Part shown: positions 1 through 7,513 of the stretch, one piece after another
How the letters are laid out: every line of letters begins with the position of its first letter
Position numbering within the stretch: position 1 is the stretch's first letter
DNA from: Bacillota bacterium
GTDB lineage: Bacteria; Bacillota; Limnochordia; Darwinibacteriales; Darwinibacteriaceae
Direction: 5' to 3'
DNA: 38,793 nt
Assembly (NCBI GenBank): GCA_012837385.1
Contig: DURH01000009.1
Coordinates: forward strand, 1 to 38,793
Made by a program: the position numbers and the translations under genes
Notes under the pieces: generated by a model
The model's database searches: none
The model's input: the letters and a program-made list of their open reading frames with translations, nothing else
Told to the model about the DNA's origin: nothing

Positions 1-111
1 ACCATCACCAGAAAGCTGGGAGAATTCAAGGAACTGGGCTACATTGAACTGATTGGCAACAAAGTGATCATTGTGAAGGACTTGGAGGCGCTGGAGAGCT
101 ACTCGCTGTAA
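1..111 (+). CDS. C-terminal fragment of Crp/Fnr-like regulator
   Basis: Frame 1 is open from the first base to a TAA at 109-111 and encodes 36 residues. The fragment reads TITRKLGEFKELGYIEL, followed by a short basic and hydrophobic stretch. This matches the recognition helix and wing of a Crp/Fnr-type winged helix-turn-helix, where R and K in the TITRKL helix contact DNA. The effector domain and the start lie outside the window. A strong terminator begins 15 bases after the stop, so this gene ends its own transcript. Other winged-helix families with a similar wing cannot be excluded from 36 residues. Confidence 0.6.
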   Translation, partial: TITRKLGEFKELGYIELIGNKVIIVKDLEALESYSL

Positions 112-125
112 CAGAATAGAGGGAT

Positions 126-153
126 CCCCACCTGGCAGCAGGTGGGGTTTTTT
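126..153 (+). terminator. Rho-independent terminator
   Basis: A perfect 9-bp stem CCCCACCTG/CAGGTGGGG (126-134 with 139-147) with loop GCAG is followed directly by six T (148-153). It ends the Crp/Fnr-like gene and insulates the sugar operon that follows. Confidence 0.93.
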
Positions 154-271
154 GTTGTGGCTTGCACCCTCTCATGACATAATATTTCACGGAATGTGTA
201 AAATGACAGGTCAATATCCCTGCCACCCTACGATTATGTGTGGAAAAGGGGTATTTTCTACAAAGAAGATG

Positions 272-299
272 TTGACATTGTGGAATTTTATTTTATGAT
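272..299 (+). promoter_or_regulatory. Sigma-A promoter of the first sugar ABC operon
   Basis: TTGACA at 272-277 and TATGAT at 294-299 are separated by 16 bases, a near-consensus housekeeping promoter. The expected start near 306 leaves a leader of about 60 bases. This leader contains a hairpin GGACAG/CTGTCC (315-320 with 325-330) just upstream of the G-rich ribosome binding site. No clear repressor operator was found in this leader. Confidence 0.7.
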
Positions 300-365
300 A
301 TAGGTAGGGTCAGGGGACAGGCAGCTGTCCGGTGGCCCAAAAACCAAAAATCGGGGGGACAGAAG

Positions 366-1601
366 TTGAAGAAGTACTTAACCGTAGCACTTGTAGGTCT
401 TATGTTGTTGGCAATGAGCAGTGTAGGTATGGCAGTAACGTTGGAATTCCAGCAGTGGTGGGAAGTTGAACTTCCTGCAGGCGTACTGCGCGGGATTGCC
501 GATGAGTTTACTGCACAAACAGGTATTGAGATTCAGTTGTTAAGCAATCCTTACGCAGACACCAACACGCAGATTGCTGCTGGCGCAGCAACCGGCACCA
601 TGGCTGACGTTGTTGGCCTGGACGGAGCTTGGGTCTATGACTACGCCAAGCAGGAAGCCATCTCCAATCTCAGCGCCCTGATGGAAAAGCGCGGCTACAA
701 TGATGCACAGCTTTCCGATCAGATTAAAGTGGATGGCGCAACTTACATGATTCCCGTGGTGAACTTCGCTTACCCCATGCTCGTGAACGTAGACCTCCTG
801 AAAGAGGCTGGCGTAACCGAGATGCCGAAGACTTGGTCTGAGTTCAAGGCAGCCGCCCAGGCAGTTGTGAACAACACCAATGCTTACGGCTGGGTCATTC
901 CCCTTTCTACTTCTTCGCCCAGCGGAATTCAGAACCAGTTCATGAGCTGGCTGTGGGCTTCCGGCGGTTTCATGCTCCGTGACGGCCGCCCAGACCTGGT
1001 GGACAACGAGAAGCTGACCAAGACAGTTGAGTTCGTGAAGTCTCTGTTTGATGAGAACCTGATTGCACCTGGTGCCTACTCCATGACCGAAGCCACCATG
1101 GTGGAAGAGTTCGTGAACGGCCGTGTGGCCTTTATGACCACCAGCCTGGCTCACATCAACCTGATCAGACAGGGTGCGCCTAACCTCAACTTCCAGGCTA
1201 TTCCCCTGCCAGTAATGGATGGCTACGAAGGCCAGAGCGGTGTGGTTGTTGCTAACTGGGGTATCGGTATTGCAGCCAACTCCAAGTACCAAGACGAAGC
1301 TATGCAGTTCATCGAGTACATGATGAGCCCAGAAGTAAACGCCAGACTGGCTGAAGCAGCCAATGCTTTCCCTGGCAACATCTATGCCGAACCTGATTAT
1401 TCCGCAGCAGACCCAGTATTCGTCGATTCCTATGAGATCTTTAAAGACTCCTATGCCATTAACGAGTTCACTGGCCTGCCCACCTCTGAGCACTTGATGC
1501 GCATCTTCAATGACCACCTGCAGCTGTACATCGAAGGCGACATTAAGTCCGTTGACAGCATGCTCGACATGATTCAAGAGGAATGGGTCCGCGCTTTCTA
1601 A
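366..1601 (+). CDS. Sugar ABC transporter solute-binding protein (family 1)
   Basis: This 411-residue protein captures a carbohydrate outside the membrane and delivers it to the permease pair encoded just downstream. It starts at TTG 366, behind a G-rich site at 353-358. Residues 1-23 form a signal peptide ending in VGMA, a signal peptidase I type site; there is no lipobox cysteine, so it should be secreted rather than lipid-anchored. The mature part has the usual family-1 layout, with FQQWWEVE at the N terminus, an ADVVGLDG segment, and a C-terminal MMSPEVNARLAEA segment. A perfect hairpin follows the gene. The ligand cannot be read from sequence; the neighbouring aldolase and kinases suggest a sugar or sugar derivative. 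Confidence 0.9.
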   Translation: MKKYLTVALVGLMLLAMSSVGMAVTLEFQQWWEVELPAGVLRGIADEFTAQTGIEIQLLSNPYADTNTQIAAGAATGTMADVVGLDGAWVYDYAKQEAISNLSALMEKRGYNDAQLSDQIKVDGATYMIPVVNFAYPMLVNVDLLKEAGVTEMPKTWSEFKAAAQAVVNNTNAYGWVIPLSTSSPSGIQNQFMSWLWASGGFMLRDGRPDLVDNEKLTKTVEFVKSLFDENLIAPGAYSMTEATMVEEFVNGRVAFMTTSLAHINLIRQGAPNLNFQAIPLPVMDGYEGQSGVVVANWGIGIAANSKYQDEAMQFIEYMMSPEVNARLAEAANAFPGNIYAEPDYSAADPVFVDSYEIFKDSYAINEFTGLPTSEHLMRIFNDHLQLYIEGDIKSVDSMLDMIQEEWVRAF

Positions 1602-1619
1602 ACTGCTTTGTGAAAGAAG

Positions 1620-1648
1620 GGGACTATACGAGTTGCTCGTATAGTCCC
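1620..1648 (+). other. Post-gene hairpin between binding protein and permease
   Basis: A perfect 13-bp stem GGGACTATACGAG/CTCGTATAGTCCC (1620-1632 with 1636-1648) has a TTG loop and no T tract. Its place between the binding-protein gene and the permeases fits an mRNA-stabilising or partial-termination element that keeps binding-protein mRNA in excess; this role is inferred. Confidence 0.75.
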
Positions 1649-1676
1649 ATACTTTGCGAATGAAAGGGAGTTCAGC

Positions 1677-2600
1677 TTGAAAAATGTAACCGCTCAGTCG
1701 GAGCGGGGGAAAAACCCTCGGCTTCGCGCCATTTTCAAGCACAGCACACCGTATCTCTACTTGGCACCAACCTTGATCTTGATGATAGTGCTGTTGGCTG
1801 TGCCCATTTTCATGGTCATAAAGTACTCATTCTACGATAACGTAATCATCAACAAAAACCCGGTACTGGTGGGCTTGGAGAACTACAAGACCATCCTCTC
1901 CGATGTTCGGTTTCATAAGGCTGTAAAAAACACGCTCTACTTTGTGGGCGTGAGCGTGGTTGGCCATCTGATTATCGGAATGTCTTTCTCACTGCTGTTG
2001 AACAACCGGGTCTTCGGCCCGAAGACTAAGGGGATCTTCAGAGTTATTTACGCTCTGCCTTGGATGTTCACAGGGGCAGTCATCGCCATTTTGTGGCAGA
2101 TGATGCTCAATCCCAATGGTGTGATCAACTATCTGCTGTCAGTGACCGGGATCTCTAGTACCAAAATCGCCTGGTTAAGCGATCGCTCCTATGCCTTGGG
2201 AGCAGTGACCTTTATGAATATCTGGGCAGGATACCCCTTCTTTATGGTGAGTATCCTCGCTGGTTTGCAGGGGATTTCTGAGGATCTGTACGAAGCGGCA
2301 TCAATTGACGGAGCCAATGTTTTTCAGCAGTTTTTCCATGTTACTATCCCGCAGTTGAAGCCCATCCTCATCAGTCTACTTACCTTGGACTTCGTATGGA
2401 CCATTTTCCAATTTGACTTGATCTGGATTACCACAGGTGGCGGACCCGTTTATGCTACCGAAACCCTCAGCACCTATATCTACAAGCAGGGGTTCAGCAG
2501 ATTCCAGTACTCACTAGCTTCGGCAACTGCAGGGCTCGTGCTGCTGGCCTGTACCATCATAGCCATCTTCTATGCCAGACAGCAAAAGGAGGGGGTTTAG
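1677..2600 (+). CDS. ABC sugar transporter permease, MalF/UgpA type
   Basis: This 307-residue inner-membrane permease forms half of the import channel. It starts at TTG 1677 behind AAAGGGAG at 1663-1670. About six hydrophobic segments are visible, beginning with LYLAPTLILMIVLLAVPIF. The cytoplasmic EAA loop is clear (EAASIDGANVFQQF near residue 205); this loop docks on the ATPase. The stop at 2600 is one base before the next permease start, so the two subunits are translated together. No ATPase gene accompanies this operon. Confidence 0.92.
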   Translation: MKNVTAQSERGKNPRLRAIFKHSTPYLYLAPTLILMIVLLAVPIFMVIKYSFYDNVIINKNPVLVGLENYKTILSDVRFHKAVKNTLYFVGVSVVGHLIIGMSFSLLLNNRVFGPKTKGIFRVIYALPWMFTGAVIAILWQMMLNPNGVINYLLSVTGISSTKIAWLSDRSYALGAVTFMNIWAGYPFFMVSILAGLQGISEDLYEAASIDGANVFQQFFHVTIPQLKPILISLLTLDFVWTIFQFDLIWITTGGGPVYATETLSTYIYKQGFSRFQYSLASATAGLVLLACTIIAIFYARQQKEGV

Positions 2601-2601
2601 C

Positions 2602-3438
2602 ATGAACAGACGAGTGAAGTGGTACACCAAACCGCTGCTTTTCATTGCCCTAGTGTTGGGAGCTTTGTTCTCAGGGTTTCCCATCCTCTGGATGTTCCTG
2701 AATTCTTTCAAACCAAACAGTGAGATCTTCGCCTGGCCGCCGACTTGGATTTCTGCCAATGCCAGCTGGGCGCCGTATCAATCAGTGTTCCAGGATCCCG
2801 AGAAGGTACGCTTTTTCTTGAACAGCTATTTAGTGAGCACCATTGTCGTAGTAGTTACCCTTGTGATCAGCATTCTGGCGGCCTATGCCTTCAGTCGCTT
2901 CAATTTCCGCGGCAAGACATTTATCAACACACTAATCATCGCTATCCAGGCTGTGCCCCCCATTACCCTGCTGATCCCTTACATGGCCCTGGTTGTGGCC
3001 ATGAAGATGTACAATACCTATGCAGCCCTGGTGCTCACTTATCTCTTGTTCACCCTGCCCTATGCCATCTTGATGATGACGGGCTACATGAACACCCTGC
3101 CTAGGGACCTCGATGAAGCGGTGATGATCGACGGCGGTTCCCGCTTCAGGGCGCTGTGGGGTGTGCTGGTACCCACTGCCATACCAGGCATTGTAGCTGT
3201 GGGCATGTTCACCTTTATGCGTGCCTGGAATGAGTATCTCTTTGCCCTTACCTTGACTCGGACCAATGATATGCGTACAGTACCCGTTGGCATCAGCCTG
3301 CTTATGGGCCAGCACGCCTATCAATGGAACCAAATGCTGGCAATGAGCGTGATCGGTTCCTTACCGGTCCTGCTGCTCTTCCTGTTCTTCCAGAAGTATT
3401 TCATCGCCGGCATGACTGCAGGCTCTGTGAAGGCCTGA
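2602..3438 (+). CDS. ABC sugar transporter permease, MalG/UgpE type
   Basis: This 278-residue permease is the second membrane subunit of the importer. An upstream ATG at 2572 is open, but the start at 2602 is chosen because AGGAGGGGG (2588-2595) sits just before it and because the protein then begins MNRRVKWYTK before the first membrane helix. The EAA loop is DEAVMIDGGSRFRALWGVLVP near residue 175, and the C terminus MTAGSVKA is typical of MalG-like permeases, which commonly end AGxxxGAVKG. It pairs with the preceding gene. Confidence 0.92.
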   Translation: MNRRVKWYTKPLLFIALVLGALFSGFPILWMFLNSFKPNSEIFAWPPTWISANASWAPYQSVFQDPEKVRFFLNSYLVSTIVVVVTLVISILAAYAFSRFNFRGKTFINTLIIAIQAVPPITLLIPYMALVVAMKMYNTYAALVLTYLLFTLPYAILMMTGYMNTLPRDLDEAVMIDGGSRFRALWGVLVPTAIPGIVAVGMFTFMRAWNEYLFALTLTRTNDMRTVPVGISLLMGQHAYQWNQMLAMSVIGSLPVLLLFLFFQKYFIAGMTAGSVKA

Positions 3439-3490
3439 TCTCTTTGCCAGTACAACTCTATACCATAGACAGATTTGGAGGAAAAATTAG

Positions 3491-4351
3491 ATGCTGCTGA
3501 ATATGAAGGATTTACTAGCTGTTGCCAACGAGCACAAGTTTGCTGTTCCCGCTTTTAACATCAGTGATTATTCCATGCTGAATGGCATTTTCGAAGCTGC
3601 GGAAGAAAAGAGGTCTCCCATTATTGTTGCCATTCACCCCGATGAGCTCGCCCATTTGGGAGGAGAGGCTCTCAAGGCAGTGATTGAAAAAGCTGAGAAA
3701 GCTTCCGTTCCCGTATGTATTCACCTAGACCACGGTTCTGATTTCGCCCAGATCATCCAAGCCATCCAGCTGGGCTTTACCTCGGTTATGATCGACGGTT
3801 CTGCCCTGCCCTTTGAGGACAACATCGCCATCACGAAGAAAGTAACGGAAGCTGCCCACCACGCCAATGTCTCGGTAGAAGGCGAACTGGGCACGATCGG
3901 CACTGCTGACTCTGAAGGTGAGGCAGGAGCCAATGAGATCATCTACACTGACCCCGATGATGCAGCTACCTTTGTGGCGGAAACCAAGGTTGATGCCCTG
4001 GCAATTGCCATCGGTACTTCCCACGGGATCTATCCCCAAGGCATGGTGCCCAAACTGCAGCTGGACCTGCTTCAAGAAATCAAAACCAAGCTGCCCATCC
4101 CCCTGGTTCTCCATGGTGGTTCAGGCAACTCCGATGACGATATCCGCAGGTCAGTGGAGCTGGGCGTGAACAAGATCAATATCTCCAGCGACATTAAGTC
4201 TGCTTATTACAACAAGATGCGGGAAGTACTGCAGGACACCAAGTTGAGGGAACCCAACAAGATTCAGCCTGCCTGCGTGGAGGCTATGAAAGAGGTTGCG
4301 TATCAGAAGATGGAACTCTTCTACGCAGTGGGTAAGGCCGATCTGTACTAA
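3491..4351 (+). CDS. Class II ketose-bisphosphate aldolase
   Basis: This 286-residue zinc-dependent TIM-barrel aldolase should cleave a ketose 1-phosphate or 1,6-bisphosphate into DHAP and an aldehyde. The class II signatures are present: HLDHGSD with the catalytic Asp and first zinc His (residues 78-82), VEGELGTIG, GTSHGIYP with a second zinc His, and LHGGSG with the third. A GGAGG site lies 9 bases before the ATG. It is the last gene of the transporter operon, which ties the imported sugar to aldol cleavage. It resembles the GatY/KbaY/YdjI branch more than core glycolytic FbaA, so the substrate may be tagatose bisphosphate or an unusual ketose phosphate; this is inference. Confidence 0.88.
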   Translation: MLLNMKDLLAVANEHKFAVPAFNISDYSMLNGIFEAAEEKRSPIIVAIHPDELAHLGGEALKAVIEKAEKASVPVCIHLDHGSDFAQIIQAIQLGFTSVMIDGSALPFEDNIAITKKVTEAAHHANVSVEGELGTIGTADSEGEAGANEIIYTDPDDAATFVAETKVDALAIAIGTSHGIYPQGMVPKLQLDLLQEIKTKLPIPLVLHGGSGNSDDDIRRSVELGVNKINISSDIKSAYYNKMREVLQDTKLREPNKIQPACVEAMKEVAYQKMELFYAVGKADLY

Positions 4352-4377
4352 AGAACATCATCATCCGCCCCTGGCAG

Positions 4378-5166
4378 CTAGCGCTTCAGGGGCGGAGCGA
4401 TCTGTACCTGGCAGCCGTGAGCAGTTAAGCGGCTGAGAAAGAGGGGGTCTGCCTCCTCGGTGACCACTATCCGGTGGAAGGCAGCGGCATCCGCCACTTT
4501 TACCATACCCGGAGCGCCTAGCTTAGAGTGATCGGCCAGGAGATAGGTTTCTGGGCAGTTCGCCACCACGTAACTTTTGATCTCCACATCATCCAGTTTG
4601 GTATCGCAAACTGTCAGATCTGAATCGATGCCGCGGCAGGACAAAAAGGCCTTATTGGGCTTAAAGTGCTGCAGGTTATTCATGGCTAGGTAGCGGCTGC
4701 TGGAGAAGATTTCGTAGTCTACAATGCCCCCCAGGGCAACCACTGTCCAGTTGGGATTCTGCAGGTGGGCCAGCTCCGCGATGAGGCGGATGGAGTTGGA
4801 GATAAAGGTGAGCCTGTAGTTTCTGGGGATAAAGTGCTGGAGCGGAAGGACGGTGGTACTGGTATCCAGGAAGATGGTGTCAAACTCCTTCACAGCTTTG
4901 GCCGCGTAGGCGCAGAGAGCCTGTTTTTCCAGGAAGTTTGTTTTTTCCCTTACTTTGATGGGTACAAAGGCCGGTGTATCCTTTTCAGGCAGGACAGCGC
5001 CGCCATGGGATTTGATCAAGAGTCCCTGCTCCGCAAGGATGTTCAGGTCTCGCCTAATAGTTTCCCGAGATGTGGCCAGCAGTTTAGCCAGCTCAGCTGT
5101 GCGTACATGGCCGTTTTTGGCCAAAACGTCTATAATCTTACTGTGTCGTTCCTGCATACGAGACAT
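4378..5166 (-). CDS. DeoR-family sugar operon repressor
   Basis: This 262-residue cytoplasmic regulator has the DeoR N-terminal winged HTH (MSRMQERHSKIIDVL, then VRTAELAKLLATSRETIRRDL) and a C-terminal DeoRC sensor domain of the sugar-phosphate-binding type (FLDTSTTVLPL, DHSKLG). The start at 5166 is chosen because GGAGGAG (5174-5180) is 7 bases upstream; an ATG at 5187 would have no site. It is divergent from the ADP-kinase-like gene and convergent with the aldolase. The shared 95-base region holds its promoter with a 15-bp palindrome in the spacer, which implies autoregulation. Confidence 0.9.
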   Translation of the reverse strand: MSRMQERHSKIIDVLAKNGHVRTAELAKLLATSRETIRRDLNILAEQGLLIKSHGGAVLPEKDTPAFVPIKVREKTNFLEKQALCAYAAKAVKEFDTIFLDTSTTVLPLQHFIPRNYRLTFISNSIRLIAELAHLQNPNWTVVALGGIVDYEIFSSSRYLAMNNLQHFKPNKAFLSCRGIDSDLTVCDTKLDDVEIKSYVVANCPETYLLADHSKLGAPGMVKVADAAAFHRIVVTEEADPLFLSRLTAHGCQVQIAPPLKR

Positions 5167-5205
5167 ATGTACACTCCTCCGCAGCATGCACTAGTTGTTG
5201 AGTAG

Positions 5206-5235
5206 ATTATATAAAACAACCACTGGTTGTGGCAA
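5206..5235 (-). promoter_or_regulatory. deoR-type promoter with palindromic operator
   Basis: On the minus strand TTGCCA (5235-5230) and TATAAT (5211-5206) are 18 bases apart. The spacer contains a perfect 15-bp palindrome ACAACCA-C-TGGTTGT at 5216-5230, and CAACCA occurs again at 5233-5238. An operator in the spacer is what a self-repressing regulator needs, and the site would also serve the divergent kinase gene at 5262. Confidence 0.72.
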
Positions 5236-5261
5236 CCATACTTGAGATAGGGTGACATAAT

Positions 5262-6575
5262 ATGGCAATGTATGATAAGTACACTTCCGCATATACTCAG
5301 CTGGCGCCGGTAGTCCAAGAGCGGGTGGAAAAAAAGAGGTATCCCGCCTTGGGTTTCACCAGCAACCTGGACTTATTGTGCGATTTTGAGGTATCCATCC
5401 TGAACAGGCTGTTAGCTCAATACCTGCCCCAGGCCACAGCAGCAGAGATCAAGGTGCCGGAGCTAATTGTAACCATGGAAGATCTGCTCCACGCCATCAT
5501 CTATTTCTGTATGCAGGGAATTGGCGGTGAAGTGGAAATCGCCAATGGAAGCCTACTGGACGAGCATTTTGCCTGGAAGCAGGGGATGGGAGGAACTGGG
5601 GTGCAGGCAGCGATGGCCTTAGCTGCGATCGGCTGCCCTTCCATTGTGCATCTCACCGATGATTCTAAGGAAGTATGTGAGATCTTGGATTCGCCTCATA
5701 TCTACACCGTCTCTCCAGAGGGGGAGCTGATCCACACCAATCAGGTTATCTCCACCCAGGAGCAGGAGGTCCACTATATTATCCAATTCAAGAAAGGGGA
5801 CATCATCCAGCTCGGCGAAGAAAGGATCACTATCCCCGTTTCCAACCGTTTGATTCTAACAAAGGTTACCGTGAATGAGCATGTGCCTTTCTTTGAGCCC
5901 TTTTTTGAGTACATCGAAAACCATGCCGCCTCCATCAGCAGTACCGTGCTGTCCAGCTTTAACTGCATCTTAGATCCAGCTGTGCTCCAGGCCAGGCTGG
6001 AGTATCTGCAGGGACATGTGGAGAGGTACAAGGCAGGTAATCCGCAGGGTATAGTCTTCTTTGAGGAAGCCCACTACCACAGTGAGGAGATCAGAAAGCT
6101 GTGTGCAGAAACCATCTATTCCTCCGTGGACATTCTGAGCCTGAATGAGGAAGAACTGCAGAGCCTCTTGGCCATGTACTCTTTCCCACACGCTTCCCAA
6201 GACATTCTCTCCGCGGTGCAGGGCGTCAAATTCCTGCGGGAGAAGTTTGGAATCAAGCAGGGAGTGATCGTGCACACCAAGGATTATTCCATGTATGTGG
6301 GTGATAAGTTAGGGGTAGATATTGAGCGTGGGTTGATGTACGGCAACTTGGTGGCCACTGCCAAGGCTGTGCAGGGTTGGTATGCCACGAGGGAGCAGAT
6401 TGGTGAGCTCTTGCAGCTGGAGGAGAGCAGGGTGGGCCTGGAGGCCCTGGAGCGTATTTCCAGCAGCGAGTACAGGGATGAAGTGGTGCTGGTGCCCACT
6501 AAGTACCTGGACAAACCTAAGTATACCATTGGGCTCGGCGATTCCTTTGTTGCCGGAGTTCAGCTGTGTTTCTAA
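5262..6575 (+). CDS. Sugar kinase, ADP-dependent PFK/glucokinase family
   Basis: This 437-residue cytoplasmic kinase has the ribokinase-like architecture of the ADP-dependent phosphofructokinase/glucokinase family. GFTSNLDLL (residues 31-39) gives the N-x-D sugar-binding strand, GMGGTGVQAAMALA (about 108-121) the substrate-side glycine motif, SLNEEELQSLL the conserved NExE-like segment, and GLGDSFVAG near the end (residues 424-432) the anion hole with catalytic base Asp427. The length of about 440 matches this family and exceeds ordinary PfkB kinases (about 300). ADP rather than ATP as donor is a family-level inference. It is divergent from the DeoR repressor, and the RpiR gene follows after 21 bases. 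Confidence 0.72.
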   Translation: MAMYDKYTSAYTQLAPVVQERVEKKRYPALGFTSNLDLLCDFEVSILNRLLAQYLPQATAAEIKVPELIVTMEDLLHAIIYFCMQGIGGEVEIANGSLLDEHFAWKQGMGGTGVQAAMALAAIGCPSIVHLTDDSKEVCEILDSPHIYTVSPEGELIHTNQVISTQEQEVHYIIQFKKGDIIQLGEERITIPVSNRLILTKVTVNEHVPFFEPFFEYIENHAASISSTVLSSFNCILDPAVLQARLEYLQGHVERYKAGNPQGIVFFEEAHYHSEEIRKLCAETIYSSVDILSLNEEELQSLLAMYSFPHASQDILSAVQGVKFLREKFGIKQGVIVHTKDYSMYVGDKLGVDIERGLMYGNLVATAKAVQGWYATREQIGELLQLEESRVGLEALERISSSEYRDEVVLVPTKYLDKPKYTIGLGDSFVAGVQLCF

Positions 6576-6596
6576 TCCTTGGTTAGGGAGGTTCCT

Positions 6597-7433
6597 ATGG
6601 AAGGAATAAACGAAAAGTCGGTTCTGCAGATTATCCAAGAGAACTTCGAGAAGCTCTTTCCCGCGGAGCAGAAAGCAGCCGCGTTCATTCTCAAGAATCC
6701 TGAAAGATCGGTGAATGCCAACGTCTCTGAGCTGGCCAACTTAAGCGGGGTGAGTGACGCCACAGTGATCCGCATGTGCAAACACCTGGGCTATGAGGGT
6801 CATTATCAGTTTCGGCTCAGCCTGTCCAGGGATCTCGGGCGTCAGCAGGGCACTCAGGGCAGTGACCTGTCAGACAGACCCAGCGACGTGTTCCAGTCCT
6901 TGGCCAACGAGCTCTTGGAGATCGGCAGGAAAATCGGCGACGAGAATCTGGAGAAAGCTATCTCCCTGATTCGAGGGGCCAACTATGTGCACCTGGTGGC
7001 AGTGGGCAACACCAGCCCCTTCGCCCAGTACATGGGCTTTCGCCTGGGGCGGCTGGGTATTCGCTGTTCCTACAACCTCCTGCCGGAGTACTTTATGAAC
7101 CATATCAACTTGGCTGATCCCAAGGATGTGGTGATCGCCATCAGCGAATCGGGAACCTCCAAGAGTGTGGTGCAGGCGCTGGAGCTGTCCAAGAGGAAAG
7201 GTTTGAAGACCATTGCCATTACTGCCTATGAGTTTTCACCAGTATCTAGGCTAGCAGATTGTCTGCTGCTCTCCAGCGGCAAGGAGCGGCCCTTTGACTA
7301 TTACAAGTCCTATGCGCATCTCAAGGAGGCTGCCGTGATCGATGCCATTTTGCACCTGCTGCAGCGGGAAGCTGATCTGCGGGAAAACGGCGTGAACACC
7401 CCTGAACTCTTGCTCTCGGAAACGAAATTGTAA
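6597..7433 (+). CDS. MurR/RpiR-family regulator with SIS domain
   Basis: This 278-residue transcription factor has an N-terminal RpiR-type HTH (SVNANVSELANLSGVSDATVIRMCKHLG, split between two helices) and a C-terminal SIS domain that senses a phosphosugar (VVIAISESGTSKSVV around residue 180). The start at ATG 6597 is preferred to an upstream TTG at 6579 because AGGGAGG (6585-6591) lies directly before it. It is probably co-transcribed with the kinase gene 21 bases upstream, so a DeoR and an RpiR regulator appear to share one sugar locus. A terminator follows. Confidence 0.9.
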   Translation: MEGINEKSVLQIIQENFEKLFPAEQKAAAFILKNPERSVNANVSELANLSGVSDATVIRMCKHLGYEGHYQFRLSLSRDLGRQQGTQGSDLSDRPSDVFQSLANELLEIGRKIGDENLEKAISLIRGANYVHLVAVGNTSPFAQYMGFRLGRLGIRCSYNLLPEYFMNHINLADPKDVVIAISESGTSKSVVQALELSKRKGLKTIAITAYEFSPVSRLADCLLLSSGKERPFDYYKSYAHLKEAAVIDAILHLLQREADLRENGVNTPELLLSETKL

Positions 7434-7448
7434 GCGAACAAGCACAAG

Positions 7449-7490
7449 AAAACGGGCACTTCCCCCAAAGGGTGGGGGCGGGCCCGTTTT
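7449..7490. terminator. Bidirectional terminator between convergent genes
   Basis: The long stem AAAACGGGC...GCCCGTTTT (7449-7457 with 7482-7490) has an inner CCCCC/GGGGG stem. The T run on the plus strand (7487-7490) and the matching A run on the other side allow termination of both the RpiR gene and the minus-strand isomerase gene. Confidence 0.85.
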
Positions 7491-7513
7491 GGCTTATGGG
7501 GAGGAATAAGTCC

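Noticed and set aside
540-1742. Long open frame of 400 codons on the minus strand
   Set aside because: It is the antisense shadow of the binding-protein gene, with His/Val-rich low-quality composition and no ribosome binding site.
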